Numbered from the stretch's first letter, positions 7,552 to 27,373 are shown. The stretch: 64,000 nt of DNA from Zoogloeaceae bacterium (GCA_024235655.1 JACKLY010000002.1:186001-250000), one strand, 5' to 3'. Numbers and translations: made by a program. Notes: a model not told the origin generated them from the sequence alone.

Positions 7552-8317
7552 CTTTGGTTCCTGCCTTTCTTACACGTTTTGCGGGCGCCTTCGGCTTATC
7601 GGCAGCATCACCACTCGGCTTGGCTGCGCGGCGCGGCGGACGCTTTACATCATCCGCAGCTGGCTCAACTGCTGCCGGCAGTTCATTACGCCCAAGAATT
7701 TCGCCCTTGAATACCCACACCTTGATGCCAATGACGCCGTAGGTTGTACGTGCTTCAGAGGTAGCGTAGTCAATGTTCGCTCGCAGTGTGTGCAAAGGAA
7801 CACGTCCTTCACGGTACCATTCGCGACGGGCAATTTCTGCACCATTCAGACGGCCGGAACTCATGATCTTGATACCCAAAGCACCGAGGCGCATGGCGTT
7901 CTGCATCGCACGCTTCATGGCGCGGCGGAACATGATCCGCTTTTCCAACTGCTGAGAAATTGAATCAGCAATCAGCTGAGCATCAATCTCCGGCTTACGG
8001 ATCTCTTCAATCGACACATGAACCGGAACGCCCATGATCTTCTGCAGATCAGTGCGAAGCTGGTCAATATCTTCACCCTTCTTGCCAATAACGACACCAG
8101 GGCGAGCAGAGAAAACGGTTACGCGGGCATTCTTGGCAGGGCGCTCAATCAGCACACGACCCACTGAGGCATGCGCCAGCTTTTTCTTCAGGTAATCACG
8201 GACGCGAACATCTTCGTTCAGCATCGTTGCGAAGTTCTTGCTGTTCGCAAACCAGCGCGACGACCAATCACGGGTAACTGCAAGGCGGAAGCCTATTGGA
8301 TGAATTTTCTGTCCCAT
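7538..8317 (-). CDS. rpsC: 30S ribosomal protein S3
   Basis: S3 lines the mRNA entry tunnel and has helicase-related activity together with S4 and S5. The 259-residue protein has an N-terminal segment MGQKIHPIGFRLAVTRDWSS, a KH domain (VFSARPGVVIGKKGEDIDQL) and the C-terminal S3 domain. It is longer than the E. coli protein (233) because of a basic Ala/Lys/Pro-rich tail ending KAPAKRVRKAGTKDAAA, which is common in betaproteobacteria. Confidence 0.97.
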   Translation of the reverse strand: MGQKIHPIGFRLAVTRDWSSRWFANSKNFATMLNEDVRVRDYLKKKLAHASVGRVLIERPAKNARVTVFSARPGVVIGKKGEDIDQLRTDLQKIMGVPVHVSIEEIRKPEIDAQLIADSISQQLEKRIMFRRAMKRAMQNAMRLGALGIKIMSSGRLNGAEIARREWYREGRVPLHTLRANIDYATSEARTTYGVIGIKVWVFKGEILGRNELPAAVEPAADDVKRPPRRAAKPSGDAADKPKAPAKRVRKAGTKDAAA

Positions 8318-8326
8318 GTCCTACCC

Positions 8327-8656
8327 TCAGTTACCAACAGCCAAGAAGATATGGCAGGTCGGTTTGGTGATCTTGTTGCCACGACCCTTGGCGCGCGCAG
8401 TAAAGCGCTTGAGCACCATGCCTTTTTCGACGTAGATGGTTTTCACCTTCAGCTCGTCAATATCAGCACCGTCATTGTGCTCGGCGTTGGCAATAGCCGA
8501 CTCAAGCACTTTCTTGATAATGCCTGCGCCCTTTTTCGGGGAGAAAGCGAGAATGTTCAGTGCCTTGTCAACAGAAAGGCCGCGGATCTGGTCAGCTACC
8601 AAGCGACCCTTTTGGGCCGAGAGCCGAACGCCGCGCAGCGATGCACGAGTTTCCAT
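8327..8656 (-). CDS. rplV: 50S ribosomal protein L22
   Basis: L22 reaches into the nascent-peptide tunnel with a long beta-hairpin; changes there give macrolide resistance. The start is taken at 8656 (METRASLRGVRLSAQKGRLV, 109 residues) rather than at the two upstream ATGs, because it lies eight bases after AAAGGA and matches family N-termini. The loop region RFTARAKGRGNKITKPTCHI is normal. Confidence 0.95.
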   Translation of the reverse strand: METRASLRGVRLSAQKGRLVADQIRGLSVDKALNILAFSPKKGAGIIKKVLESAIANAEHNDGADIDELKVKTIYVEKGMVLKRFTARAKGRGNKITKPTCHIFLAVGN

Positions 8657-8668
8657 ATCCATCATCCT

Positions 8669-8944
8669 TTACTTCTTGGCCTTCTTGCCGGCGGTGTGAC
8701 CCTTGAATGTCCGGGTCAGCGAAAACTCGCCGAGCTTGTGGCCAACCATATTCTCGGTCACAAAAACCGGGATATGCTGTTTGCCGTTATGTACGGCGAT
8801 AGTCAAACCAATGAAGTCAGGAAGCACCGTTGAACGGCGCGACCATGTCTTGATCGGACGCTTGTCATTCGAAGCCCGCGCCGCATCCACCTTGTTTTGC
8901 AGGTGAGCATCGACGAAGGGGCCCTTTTTCAGAGAACGTGTCAT
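8669..8944 (-). CDS. rpsS: 30S ribosomal protein S19
   Basis: S19 binds 16S rRNA in the head with S13. The 91 residues start MTRSLKKGPFVDAHLQNKVD and contain the signature FVTENMVGHKLGEFSLTRTF before a lysine tail. It lies between rplB and rplV. Confidence 0.97.
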   Translation of the reverse strand: MTRSLKKGPFVDAHLQNKVDAARASNDKRPIKTWSRRSTVLPDFIGLTIAVHNGKQHIPVFVTENMVGHKLGEFSLTRTFKGHTAGKKAKK

Positions 8945-8957
8945 TTCGTACTACCCC

Positions 8958-9785
8958 TTAGCGTTTGTGACGGCGCTGAACGATCATCGAGTTCGTGCGC
9001 TTGTTGCGACGTGTGCGATAACCCTTGGTCTTGGTACCCCACGGACTAACCGGGTTCATACCAGCTGCGGTACGACCTTCGCCACCACCGTGCGGGTGAT
9101 CCACCGGGTTCATGGCAACACCACGCACCGTCGGGCGGACGCCGCGCCAGCGCATGGCACCGGCTTTGCCGATAGAACGCAGGCTGTGCTCTTCATTACC
9201 CACTTCACCGACAGTAGCGCGACACTCGACATGCACGCGACGGACTTCGCCGGAACGCAAACGAACCTGCGCGTACGAACCTTCGCGAGCCATCAACTGA
9301 ACCGATGCACCTGCCGAACGCGCCATTTGCGCTCCTTTGCCGGGCACCATCTCGATACAGTGAATCGTTGTACCTACCGGAATGTTGCGGATTGGCAGCG
9401 CATTGCCCGGCTTGATCGGCGCCTCTGAGCCGGAAACAATCTCCTGGCCAACGACGACACCCTTCGGCGCAATGATGTAACGACGCTCACCGTCTGCATA
9501 GCACAGCAGCGCAATGTTTGCAGTCCGGTTCGGGTCATATTCCAGACGCTCGACCTTTGCAGGAATACCATCCTTGTTGCGCTTGAAATCGACAACACGG
9601 TAATGCTGCTTGTGGCCACCACCCTGATGCCGCGTTGTAATACGGCCATTGTTGTTACGACCAGCGTGCTTGGACTGGCTTTCTACCAGACCTGCAAAAG
9701 GCTTACCCTTGTGCAAGTCCGCATTAACAACCTTGACGACTGCACGACGCCCGGGTGATGTCGGTTTTACTTTAACGAGTGCCAT
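8958..9785 (-). CDS. rplB: 50S ribosomal protein L2
   Basis: One of the largest and most conserved 50S proteins, needed for peptidyl-transferase centre assembly and subunit association. The 275 residues include the conserved C-terminal block GVAMNPVDHPHGGGEGRTAA with the histidine linked to peptidyl-transfer function. rplW ends immediately before the start codon, without a gap. Confidence 0.98.
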   Translation of the reverse strand: MALVKVKPTSPGRRAVVKVVNADLHKGKPFAGLVESQSKHAGRNNNGRITTRHQGGGHKQHYRVVDFKRNKDGIPAKVERLEYDPNRTANIALLCYADGERRYIIAPKGVVVGQEIVSGSEAPIKPGNALPIRNIPVGTTIHCIEMVPGKGAQMARSAGASVQLMAREGSYAQVRLRSGEVRRVHVECRATVGEVGNEEHSLRSIGKAGAMRWRGVRPTVRGVAMNPVDHPHGGGEGRTAAGMNPVSPWGTKTKGYRTRRNKRTNSMIVQRRHKR

Positions 9786-10088
9786 TTAAACAGCCCCCCC
9801 TTCAGCAAAATTGATTTCCTGTCCCGGCTTCAGGCAAACGAATGCCTTTTTCCAGTTCTTGCGACGCCCCATGGAGCGGCCGAAGCGCTTCTGCTTGCCC
9901 TTAACCGTTGAAACCTGAACCGACTCAACCTGAACCTTGAACAACAGTTCAACAGCGGCCTTGATTTCCGGCTTGGTTGCATCCGAAGCAACACGGAATA
10001 TCACCTGCTCATTTTTCTCAGCAACCCAGGTCGCTTTTTCGGAAATCTGGGGCGCAAGCAGCACTTGCATCAAACGCTCTTGGTTCAT
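9786..10088 (-). CDS. rplW: 50S ribosomal protein L23
   Basis: L23 is the main docking site for trigger factor and SRP at the exit tunnel. The 100 residues begin MNQERLMQVLLAPQISEKAT and include KQKRFGRSMGRRKNWKKAFV. It overlaps the end of rplD by four bases and abuts rplB. Confidence 0.97.
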   Translation of the reverse strand: MNQERLMQVLLAPQISEKATWVAEKNEQVIFRVASDATKPEIKAAVELLFKVQVESVQVSTVKGKQKRFGRSMGRRKNWKKAFVCLKPGQEINFAEGGAV

Positions 10089-10705
10089 CCCAGGATCTCC
10101 TCAAACTTGGCGATCGCACTCTTCGTCATCAACACCTTGGGGAAGCGAATGAGCGACACCGGATCGGCTTCGTTCACCTCGAGCACCAGCACATTTGGCA
10201 GGTTACGCGAAGCGAGATATGTGTTTTCGTCCAACTCAGCCGTAATAACCAGCACCGAGTCAAAACCCATACCCTTGATTTTTTGCACAAACAGCTTGGT
10301 CTTTGGCGCATCAAGCTCGAGGCTATCAACAACACTCAAGCGATCCTGACGTGCCAACTCGGAAAGGATTGAGGCCATACCGGCCCGGTACATTTTCCGG
10401 TTCAGCTTCTGCGAGTAATTCTGGTCAGGCGTGTTCGGGAAAACCTTGCCGCCTCCGCGCCACAACGGCGACGAAGCACGACCGGCACGAGCACGACCGG
10501 TACCCTTCTGGTTCCAAGGCTTCTTGGTCGACTTCGAGATTTCGCTGCGACCCTTCTGCTTGCTATCACCCGAACGTGCATTTGCCTGATAGGCAACTAC
10601 CACCTGGTGAACCAGAGATTCATTGTATTCACGGCCAAAAAGCGTATCCGAAGCCTGCAGCTTCGAGGCTTCCTGACCCTGTTCGTTTATGACTTTCAGT
10701 TCCAT
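10085..10705 (-). CDS. rplD: 50S ribosomal protein L4
   Basis: L4 builds the exit-tunnel constriction with L22. In E. coli it also represses its own S10 operon by binding the leader. The 206 residues have the extended tunnel loop (KGTGRARAGRASSPLWRGGG) and the C-terminal Rossmann-like part. It overlaps rplW by four bases (ATGA type). Confidence 0.97.
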   Translation of the reverse strand: MELKVINEQGQEASKLQASDTLFGREYNESLVHQVVVAYQANARSGDSKQKGRSEISKSTKKPWNQKGTGRARAGRASSPLWRGGGKVFPNTPDQNYSQKLNRKMYRAGMASILSELARQDRLSVVDSLELDAPKTKLFVQKIKGMGFDSVLVITAELDENTYLASRNLPNVLVLEVNEADPVSLIRFPKVLMTKSAIAKFEEILG

Positions 10706-10714
10706 GTCGTCCCC

Positions 10715-11353
10715 TTAGCCCTTGACCGCCGCGCGTACAACAACATCTGCGCCCTTGGCACCCGGAACAGCCCCCTTCACGAGCAGCAATTGACGCTCAG
10801 CGTCGATACGCACGATCTCGAGGTTCTGGGTCGTAATGCTTGCATCACCATAGTGGCCAGCCATCCGCTTACCCGGGAACACACGACCCGGATCCTGCGC
10901 CATACCGATGGAACCAGGCGCATTGTGCGAAATCGAGTTACCGTGAGAGGCACGGTTTGAACTGAAATTGTGGCGCTTGATGCTACCGGAGAAACCTTTA
11001 CCAATCGAGGTTCCGGACACATCCACTTTCTGCCCCACGGAGAAGATCGTGACACTGATCTGATCACCCGGCTTCAGCGCTGAGAGATCCTCGGCAGATA
11101 CCGGGAACTCCTTGAGAACGCGACCTGCCTCAACACCGGCTTTCGCCAGATGTCCTGCAAGCGGCTTTCCAACACGGGAAGCACGACGATGACCAAAAGC
11201 AACTTGAACCGCGGCATAGCCGTCGGTTTCAGGCGTTTTGATCTGGGTCACACGGTTATTCGACACATCGAGCACTGTTACCGGAACGGTTGCACCGCCC
11301 TCGGCAAAAATGCGCGTCATGCCGACCTTGCGCCCAACAAGGCCTAGACTCAT
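10715..11353 (-). CDS. rplC: 50S ribosomal protein L3
   Basis: L3 reaches the peptidyl-transferase centre through a long branched loop. The 212 residues begin MSLGLVGRKVGMTRIFAEGG and contain the centre-facing SHNAPGSIGMAQDPGRVFPG segment, including the conserved glutamine that PrmB methylates in E. coli. It follows a 121-base spacer after rpsJ that holds a promoter-like site and a strong hairpin. Confidence 0.97.
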   Translation of the reverse strand: MSLGLVGRKVGMTRIFAEGGATVPVTVLDVSNNRVTQIKTPETDGYAAVQVAFGHRRASRVGKPLAGHLAKAGVEAGRVLKEFPVSAEDLSALKPGDQISVTIFSVGQKVDVSGTSIGKGFSGSIKRHNFSSNRASHGNSISHNAPGSIGMAQDPGRVFPGKRMAGHYGDASITTQNLEIVRIDAERQLLLVKGAVPGAKGADVVVRAAVKG

Positions 11354-11417
11354 GGTTATTCTCCTCTAGTCGGCTACGATTGGCCGACGAGTAGTACGAC
11401 TGCTACAAGTCAAAACA

Positions 11418-11438
11418 GGTAGCGCCTATGGCGCCACC
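11418..11438 (-). promoter_or_regulatory. Hairpin in the rplC leader
   Basis: GGTGGCGCC pairs with GGCGCTACC (nine pairs, one G-U) around ATA. Leftward it is followed by TGTTTTGAC, a weak U tract. It starts about 15 bases after the -10 of the putative rplC promoter and resembles the spc-leader hairpin in position. It could attenuate rpsJ readthrough or protect the 5' end. Confidence 0.5.
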
Positions 11439-11453
11439 CGACGAAAACGCAGG

Positions 11454-11483
11454 ATTATAGCTGAAAAGCTACAGTTACTGCAA
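11454..11483 (-). promoter_or_regulatory. Putative internal promoter upstream of rplC
   Basis: Leftward -35 TTGCAG (11478-11483, inside the last codons of rpsJ), 18-base spacer, -10 TATAAT (11454-11459). The perfect -10 is convincing; the -35 is moderate. It would allow L3-L4-L23-L2 and later genes to be made independently of the str operon. Confidence 0.55.
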
Positions 11484-11786
11484 CTTGATCTCAACATCAA
11501 CACCCGCCGGCAAGTCGAGCTTCATCAGCGCGTCAACTGTCTTGTCGGTTGGGTCGATGATATCCATCAAGCGAAGATGGGTACGAATTTCAAACTGGTC
11601 ACGCGACGCCTTGTTCACATGCGGTGAACGCAATACGTCAAAACGCTGGATCTTGGTCGGCAACGGCACCGGACCACGAACGACAGCACCTGTACGCTTT
11701 GCCGTCTCAACAATTTCCAACGCCGACTGATCGATCAGGCGGTAGTCGAATGCCTTGAGGCGGATCCGGATTTTCTGGTTTTGCAT
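11475..11786 (-). CDS. rpsJ: 30S ribosomal protein S10 / NusE
   Basis: S10 is both a 30S head protein and the NusE transcription antitermination factor that partners NusB and NusG. The start at 11786 gives the usual 103 residues, MQNQKIRIRLKAFDYRLIDQ. A further in-frame ATG twelve bases upstream would add an atypical MEFN. The signature RFDVLRSPHVNKASRDQFEI is present. It lies 72 bases after tuf, so the str and S10 clusters are contiguous. Confidence 0.97.
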   Translation of the reverse strand: MQNQKIRIRLKAFDYRLIDQSALEIVETAKRTGAVVRGPVPLPTKIQRFDVLRSPHVNKASRDQFEIRTHLRLMDIIDPTDKTVDALMKLDLPAGVDVEIKLQ

Positions 11787-11858
11787 GTTGAATTCCAAAG
11801 AACAGGCCGCAGGACGGGCTTGTGACCGCCCTGTGGCAAATTGTCAAAAAGAACAGGA

Positions 11859-13049
<1,191 letters not shown>

Positions 13050-13073
13050 TTCTTTTTCCTCAGCTAATTCAGA

Positions 13074-15167
<2,094 letters not shown>

Positions 15168-15222
15168 AGTATTAGCCTTCGTTTTTTAAAGAACAAATAT
15201 CCGCATCAAAAGATCGCGGAAC

Positions 15223-15693
15223 TTAGAAGCGGAAGTGAGAGAACGCCTTGTTGGCTTCTGCCATGCGGTGCACTTCATCACGCTTCTTGACCGCACCACC
15301 ACGATTTTCAGCAGCTTCCATCAATTCGGCAGCAAGACGCAGACCCATGGTCTTTTCCGAGCGCTTGCGAGCCGTTTCACGCAACCAGCGCATGGCCAGA
15401 GCAGCACGACGCGCCGGACGAACTTCAACCGGAACCTGATAGTTGGCACCACCAACCCGACGGGACTTGACCTCAACCATCGGCTTGACATTACTCATCG
15501 CCGAAGCAAAAACTTCCAGCGGATCTTTGCCGCTCTTGCTGACGATCTGATCAAAGGCACCATAAACAATGCGCTCCGCAACAGACTTCTTGCCGCTTTG
15601 CATGATGGCGTTTACAAACTTGGAGACATCGACCGAACCAAACTTGGGATCCGGCAGAATGTCGCGTTTCGGTACTTCACGACGACGTGGCAT
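15223..15693 (-). CDS. rpsG: 30S ribosomal protein S7
   Basis: S7 nucleates assembly of the 30S head and lies at the E-site mRNA exit. In E. coli it represses the str operon. The product is 156 residues: MPRRREVPKRDILPDPKFGS, then the six-helix domain with RRVGGANYQVPVEVRPARRA. It follows rpsL after an 86-base gap, a spacing similar to the E. coli rpsL-rpsG interval where S7 acts; no specific site was identified here. Confidence 0.97.
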   Translation of the reverse strand: MPRRREVPKRDILPDPKFGSVDVSKFVNAIMQSGKKSVAERIVYGAFDQIVSKSGKDPLEVFASAMSNVKPMVEVKSRRVGGANYQVPVEVRPARRAALAMRWLRETARKRSEKTMGLRLAAELMEAAENRGGAVKKRDEVHRMAEANKAFSHFRF

Positions 15694-15779
15694 ATTAACC
15701 TCAAATATTCACAATTCAGTTGAAAGACATGAGCCTTTCCCGGCCACCCATGATGAGCGACCACTTACTCAAGCAGCGC

Positions 15780-16157
15780 TCAAGCTGCCTTCGGACGCTT
15801 CGCGCCATACTTCGAACGCGACTGCTTACGATCCTTGACGCCCTGGGTATCCAGCGAACCACGGACAGTGTGGTAACGCACACCCGGCAAATCCTTGACA
15901 CGACCACCGCGGATCAGAACAACCGAGTGCTCCTGCAGGTTGTGGCCTTCACCGCCGATGTACGAAATAACCTCAAAACCATTGGTCAGACGAACCTTGC
16001 AAACTTTACGCAGAGCGGAGTTTGGCTTCTTTGGCGTAGTTGTGTAGACGCGGGTGCAAACACCACGCTTCTGCGGGCAACGCTCCAGCGCAGGAACCTT
16101 GCTCTTGGTGATCTCGGCCGTACGGCCTTGACGCACGAGTTGGTTGATAGTCGGCAT
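15780..16157 (-). CDS. rpsL: 30S ribosomal protein S12
   Basis: S12 monitors codon-anticodon pairing in the A site. The start at 16157 (MPTINQLVRQGRTAEITKSK) gives the usual 125 residues; an open frame extends upstream but lacks family similarity. The streptomycin-related positions are wild type: lysine in TPKKPNSALRKV and lysine in GGRVKDLPGVRYH. A promoter and two hairpins lie in the 150-base leader. Confidence 0.97.
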   Translation of the reverse strand: MPTINQLVRQGRTAEITKSKVPALERCPQKRGVCTRVYTTTPKKPNSALRKVCKVRLTNGFEVISYIGGEGHNLQEHSVVLIRGGRVKDLPGVRYHTVRGSLDTQGVKDRKQSRSKYGAKRPKAA

Positions 16158-16196
16158 ATTTCTATCCCTAATTACTTGCAGCACCATGCGCACTGC

Positions 16197-16227
16197 AAAA
16201 AACCACGGCAAGCGCACTCGCCATGGT
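16197..16227 (-). terminator. Intrinsic terminator/attenuator upstream of rpsL
   Basis: Leftward, ACCATGGCGAG pairs with CTTGCCGTGGT (eleven pairs, two of them G-U) around the tetraloop TGCG, and is followed at once by six U. It lies 40 bases before rpsL and downstream of the rpsL promoter, with no second promoter visible after it. Transcripts from either rpoC or the rpsL promoter must therefore pass it. It can be read as the rpoBC terminator, as a str-operon attenuator, or both. Confidence 0.8.
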
Positions 16228-16243
16228 AATTTTGTTATCCAAA

Positions 16244-16267
16244 GCGAGGGCTTTGGTTAGCCCTCGC
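16244..16267 (-). promoter_or_regulatory. First hairpin of the rpsL leader
   Basis: A perfect nine-base stem, GCGAGGGCT with AGCCCTCGC, around AACCAA, followed by TTTGG. It begins about 15 bases after the -10 element, in the same relative place as the hairpins of the rplN and rplC leaders. Confidence 0.6.
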
Positions 16268-16282
16268 CGACAAAGACCATAG

Positions 16283-16307
16283 ATTCTATGGTTGATCAAG
16301 CCCCAAG

Positions 16308-16311
<4 letters not shown>
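16283..16311 (-). promoter_or_regulatory. Sigma70 promoter of the str operon (rpsL)
   Basis: Leftward -35 TTGACT (16306-16311), 17-base spacer, -10 TAGAAT (16283-16288). The -35 hexamer overlaps the rpoC stop codon. The match and spacing are close to consensus. Confidence 0.75.
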
Positions 16312-20516
<4,205 letters not shown>

Positions 20517-20538
20517 CGTCTAACTCCCAGTCCTTGAA

Positions 20539-24822
<4,284 letters not shown>

Positions 24823-24893
24823 GTTTGCTCCGAGCTCAATGGGCAATGATTCCTAGGATTCCCGAACGGGCAGATGCCACAGTTCGGGTACAA

Positions 24894-24943
24894 CAAATAA
24901 ACGGAAGCGATTGACATCACTTTCAAGCACTTGCGTTTATTTG
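24894..24943 (-). promoter_or_regulatory. Long stem in the rplL-rpoB spacer, RNase III-like
   Basis: The arms CAAATAAACG (24894-24903) and CGTTTATTTG (24934-24943) are perfect inverted repeats. The pairing continues inward for about six more bases with two mismatches, giving a stem of roughly 16 pairs. E. coli has an RNase III cleavage stem at the same place between the rplL attenuator and rpoB. Cleavage here is inferred from position and shape. Confidence 0.5.
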
Positions 24944-24991
24944 CTACATCAATCTTTTCCGGACACACCGGACTTGTTTTCAGAAAAGCAC

Positions 24992-25023
24992 AAAAGGGCT
25001 GGCAGCAAAAATGCCACCAGCCC
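24992..25023 (-). terminator. Attenuator between rplL and rpoB
   Basis: Leftward, GGGCTGG pairs with CCAGCCC, and inner pairs extend the stem to about 12 with wobble pairs and a U-rich loop. It is followed by TTTTGTGCTTTTC. It starts 19 bases after the rplL stop codon. Partial termination here would give more L7/L12 than polymerase subunits, as in E. coli. Confidence 0.7.
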
Positions 25024-25041
25024 AATATTTCCTTGTCGAGA

Positions 25042-25413
25042 TTACTTGATCTCGACTTTGGCGCCTGCGTCCTCGAGCAGCTTCTTGAGGGCGTCTGCAT
25101 CAGCCTTCGGAATTGCTTCCTTGATTGGCTTCGGCGCACCGTCAACCAGATCCTTCGCTTCCTTCAGGCCGAGACCTGTTGCAGCGCGAACAACCTTGAT
25201 GACTTCAACCTTCTTCTCGCCAGCACCCGTCAGGATAACGGTGAACTCGGTCTGCTCTTCAGCAGCGGCAGCACCGCCAGCACCCGGTGCAGCAACTGCC
25301 AGCGCAGCTGCCGACACACCAAACTTCTCTTCGAATGCCTTGACCAGATCATTCAGATCCATGACCGTCATCGCGCCGACGGCTTCAAGGATGTCTTCTT
25401 TGCTAATAGCCAT
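25042..25413 (-). CDS. rplL: 50S ribosomal protein L7/L12
   Basis: The multi-copy stalk protein that recruits translational GTPases. The start at 25413 gives 123 residues, MAISKEDILEAVGAMTVMDL: an N-terminal dimerisation domain, an Ala/Gly/Pro-rich hinge (about residues 38-52, AVAAPGAGGAAAAEE) and the C-terminal domain with KVIKVVRAATGLGLKEAKDL. A longer in-frame start eleven codons upstream was rejected. A strong attenuator follows. Confidence 0.97.
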   Translation of the reverse strand: MAISKEDILEAVGAMTVMDLNDLVKAFEEKFGVSAAALAVAAPGAGGAAAAEEQTEFTVILTGAGEKKVEVIKVVRAATGLGLKEAKDLVDGAPKPIKEAIPKADADALKKLLEDAGAKVEIK

Positions 25414-25478
25414 TTGATAAGCTCCTAAATCATTCACACGCGCCATGAAGCGCAGTTCTTCGTAGTGGTTCGTTCAGA

Positions 25479-25982
25479 TCAGGCAGCAGCGCCTTCTTCT
25501 TCCCGTTTTTTCGCCAGCGCTGCGAGCGCACAAGCAAAGCCGGAAACCGGTGCCTGCATGATGCCCACCAACTTGGCGAGCAGTTCTTCACGGCTCGGAA
25601 TCGAAGCAAGTGCCTGAACGCCAGCCTTGTCGAGCACGTTGCCACCATAGCAACCTGCCTTCAAAACCAGCTTGTCGTTCCCCTTGGCAAAATCGTTGAG
25701 TACCTTGGCAGCAGCCACAGCATCCGTTGAAATTGCGTAGATCAAGGGACCGACCATTTGCTCGGCGAGGCCGGCGAACGGAGTGTCCGCAACAGCACGA
25801 CGCACGAGGGTGTTCTTCAGCACGCGCAGATACACGCCAGACTCGCGCGCCTTTTTCCGCAGTACGGTGAGGTGAGCCACCTCAATACCACGGTACTCGG
25901 CAACGACCATTGTCTGAGCGCCAACTACCTGTGCCGACACCTCGGCCACTACGGCCTTCTTGTCGTCAAGATTGAGACCCAT
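25479..25982 (-). CDS. rplJ: 50S ribosomal protein L10
   Basis: L10 carries the L7/L12 dimers at the stalk base and, as the L10-L12 complex, represses its own mRNA. The 167 residues begin MGLNLDDKKAVVAEVSAQVV, and the C-terminal helix that binds L12 is present (AKLVGIMQAPVSGFACALAA). A long structured leader precedes it. The ribosome binding site AAGGAG lies nine to ten bases upstream of the ATG. Confidence 0.97.
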   Translation of the reverse strand: MGLNLDDKKAVVAEVSAQVVGAQTMVVAEYRGIEVAHLTVLRKKARESGVYLRVLKNTLVRRAVADTPFAGLAEQMVGPLIYAISTDAVAAAKVLNDFAKGNDKLVLKAGCYGGNVLDKAGVQALASIPSREELLAKLVGIMQAPVSGFACALAALAKKREEEGAAA

Positions 25983-26102
25983 AGGTCCTTTCTCCTTTCA
26001 AGTCCACACACGACGGGAAAATCCCGCCGCACCCACGGCGACCTGGATCAGGAGCGAAATTACATACCCATCGATATGCAACCCATTATCCTGTTCTGAG
26101 TA

Positions 26103-26172
26103 CACCGTCTGCGCAGGCCATTACGCTTAAGCACAAACTTCAAAACAATTTGTACACCTGCGGTCTTTGACG
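26103..26172 (-). ncRNA. L10 (rplJ) leader, autoregulatory mRNA element
   Basis: Within the 259-base rplA-rplJ spacer the leftward strand carries AAGACCGCAGG, then a U-rich hairpin region and TTAAGCGTAATGGCCTGCGC. The CGCAGG and CCTGCG segments pair to close the element. This arrangement is that of the L10 leader, where the L10-L12 complex binds and blocks rplJ translation. Only the core is given; the element may extend to the rplJ start. A covariance-model search would confirm the borders. Confidence 0.7.
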
Positions 26173-26241
26173 ATCCGGACGTAACCCGAAAACCACGTCC
26201 AGCTCAAAGCCTTGCCCCCCGGCGAACCGGGGCTAATTCTG

Positions 26242-26940
26242 TTATTGCGCAGCCAGCGAAGCCTGGTCAATACGCACGCCCGGGCCCATGGTGCTGGACA
26301 CGGCGATTTTCTTCAGATACTGACCCTTGGCTGCGGCGGGCTTGGCACGCTGCAACGCATCGATCAGCGCCTTCAGGTTTTCCTGCAGCTTCTCAACCGG
26401 GAAAGATGCACGGCCAATGGTCGAATGCACGATACCCGCCTTGTCGGTCCGGTACTGAACCTGACCGGCCTTGGCGTTCTTCACTGCTGTCGTCACATCC
26501 ATGGTTACCGTCCCCACCTTCGGGTTCGGCATCAGGCCACGCGGGCCGAGGATCTGACCGAGTTGACCAACAATCTTCATGGCGTCCGGCGTTGCGACAA
26601 CCACATCAAAATTCAGATTGCCTGCCTTGACTTCAGCGGCCAGATCATCAAAACCGACGACATCCGCACCTGCTGCCTTGGCAGCTTCAGCTTTTTCACC
26701 CTGGGCAAAAACAGCGACGCGCACGGTCTTGCCCGTACCAGCCGGCAGCACGACCGAACCACGAACCAGCTGATCTGATTTACGCGCATCAATACCAAGA
26801 TTGACCGCAACGTCGATCGACTCATCGAACTTCGCCGTTGCAGCCTCTTTGGCTATCGTCAACGCATCAGCAATGGCGTACAGCTTGTTCGGATCTACCT
26901 TGCCCTGCAGGGCCTTTTGACGCTTGGACAGCTTAGCCAT
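26242..26940 (-). CDS. rplA: 50S ribosomal protein L1
   Basis: L1 forms the mobile stalk at the E site and represses the L11-L1 mRNA. The 232 residues start MAKLSKRQKALQGKVDPNKL and include LGPRGLMPNPKVGTVTMDVT. The gap to rplK is one base. Confidence 0.97.
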   Translation of the reverse strand: MAKLSKRQKALQGKVDPNKLYAIADALTIAKEAATAKFDESIDVAVNLGIDARKSDQLVRGSVVLPAGTGKTVRVAVFAQGEKAEAAKAAGADVVGFDDLAAEVKAGNLNFDVVVATPDAMKIVGQLGQILGPRGLMPNPKVGTVTMDVTTAVKNAKAGQVQYRTDKAGIVHSTIGRASFPVEKLQENLKALIDALQRAKPAAAKGQYLKKIAVSSTMGPGVRIDQASLAAQ

Positions 26941-26941
26941 C

Positions 26942-27373
26942 TTAGAGGCCCTCCACAGTGATGCCCATCGAACGAGCAGAACCCGCGATGGTACGAACGG
27001 CGGCGTCCATATCGGCAGCCGTCAGATCCGGCATTTTGGTCTTGGCGATTTCTTCACACTGGGCGCGGGTCAGCTTGCCGACCTTGTCGGTATGCGGACG
27101 GGCTGAGCCCGACTTGATACCAGCAGCCTTCTTGATAAGAATGGTTGCCGGCGGCGTCTTCATGATGAAAGTGAATGATTTGTCCGCAAAGGCGGTAATC
27201 ACCACAGGAATCGGCAGACCCGGCTCAACGCCTTGTGTCTGGGCATTGAATGCCTTGCAGAATTCCATGATATTCAGACCGCGCTGACCCAGCGCAGGAC
27301 CGATTGGGGGCGACGGATTGGCTTTACCCGCTGGCACTTGCAGCTTGATGTAGCCGATGATCTTCTTGGCCAT
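26942..27373 (-). CDS. rplK: 50S ribosomal protein L11
   Basis: L11 binds the GTPase-associated centre and is needed for RelA activation. The 143 residues begin MAKKIIGYIKLQVPAGKANP and show PPIGPALGQRGLNIMEFCKA. It follows nusG after 107 bases, where I see only a weak hairpin and no clear promoter. Confidence 0.97.
   Translation of the reverse strand: MAKKIIGYIKLQVPAGKANPSPPIGPALGQRGLNIMEFCKAFNAQTQGVEPGLPIPVVITAFADKSFTFIMKTPPATILIKKAAGIKSGSARPHTDKVGKLTRAQCEEIAKTKMPDLTAADMDAAVRTIAGSARSMGITVEGL

Noticed and set aside
16158..16217. Upstream extension of rpsL to a GTG-type start
   Set aside because: It would begin inside the terminator hairpin and adds 20 residues absent from S12 proteins.
26205..26225. 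CCCCGG-TTCG-CCGGGG hairpin after rplA as a terminator
   Set aside because: It is followed by GGCAAGG with no U tract; more likely a stabilising or spacing hairpin within the L11-L1-L10 transcript.
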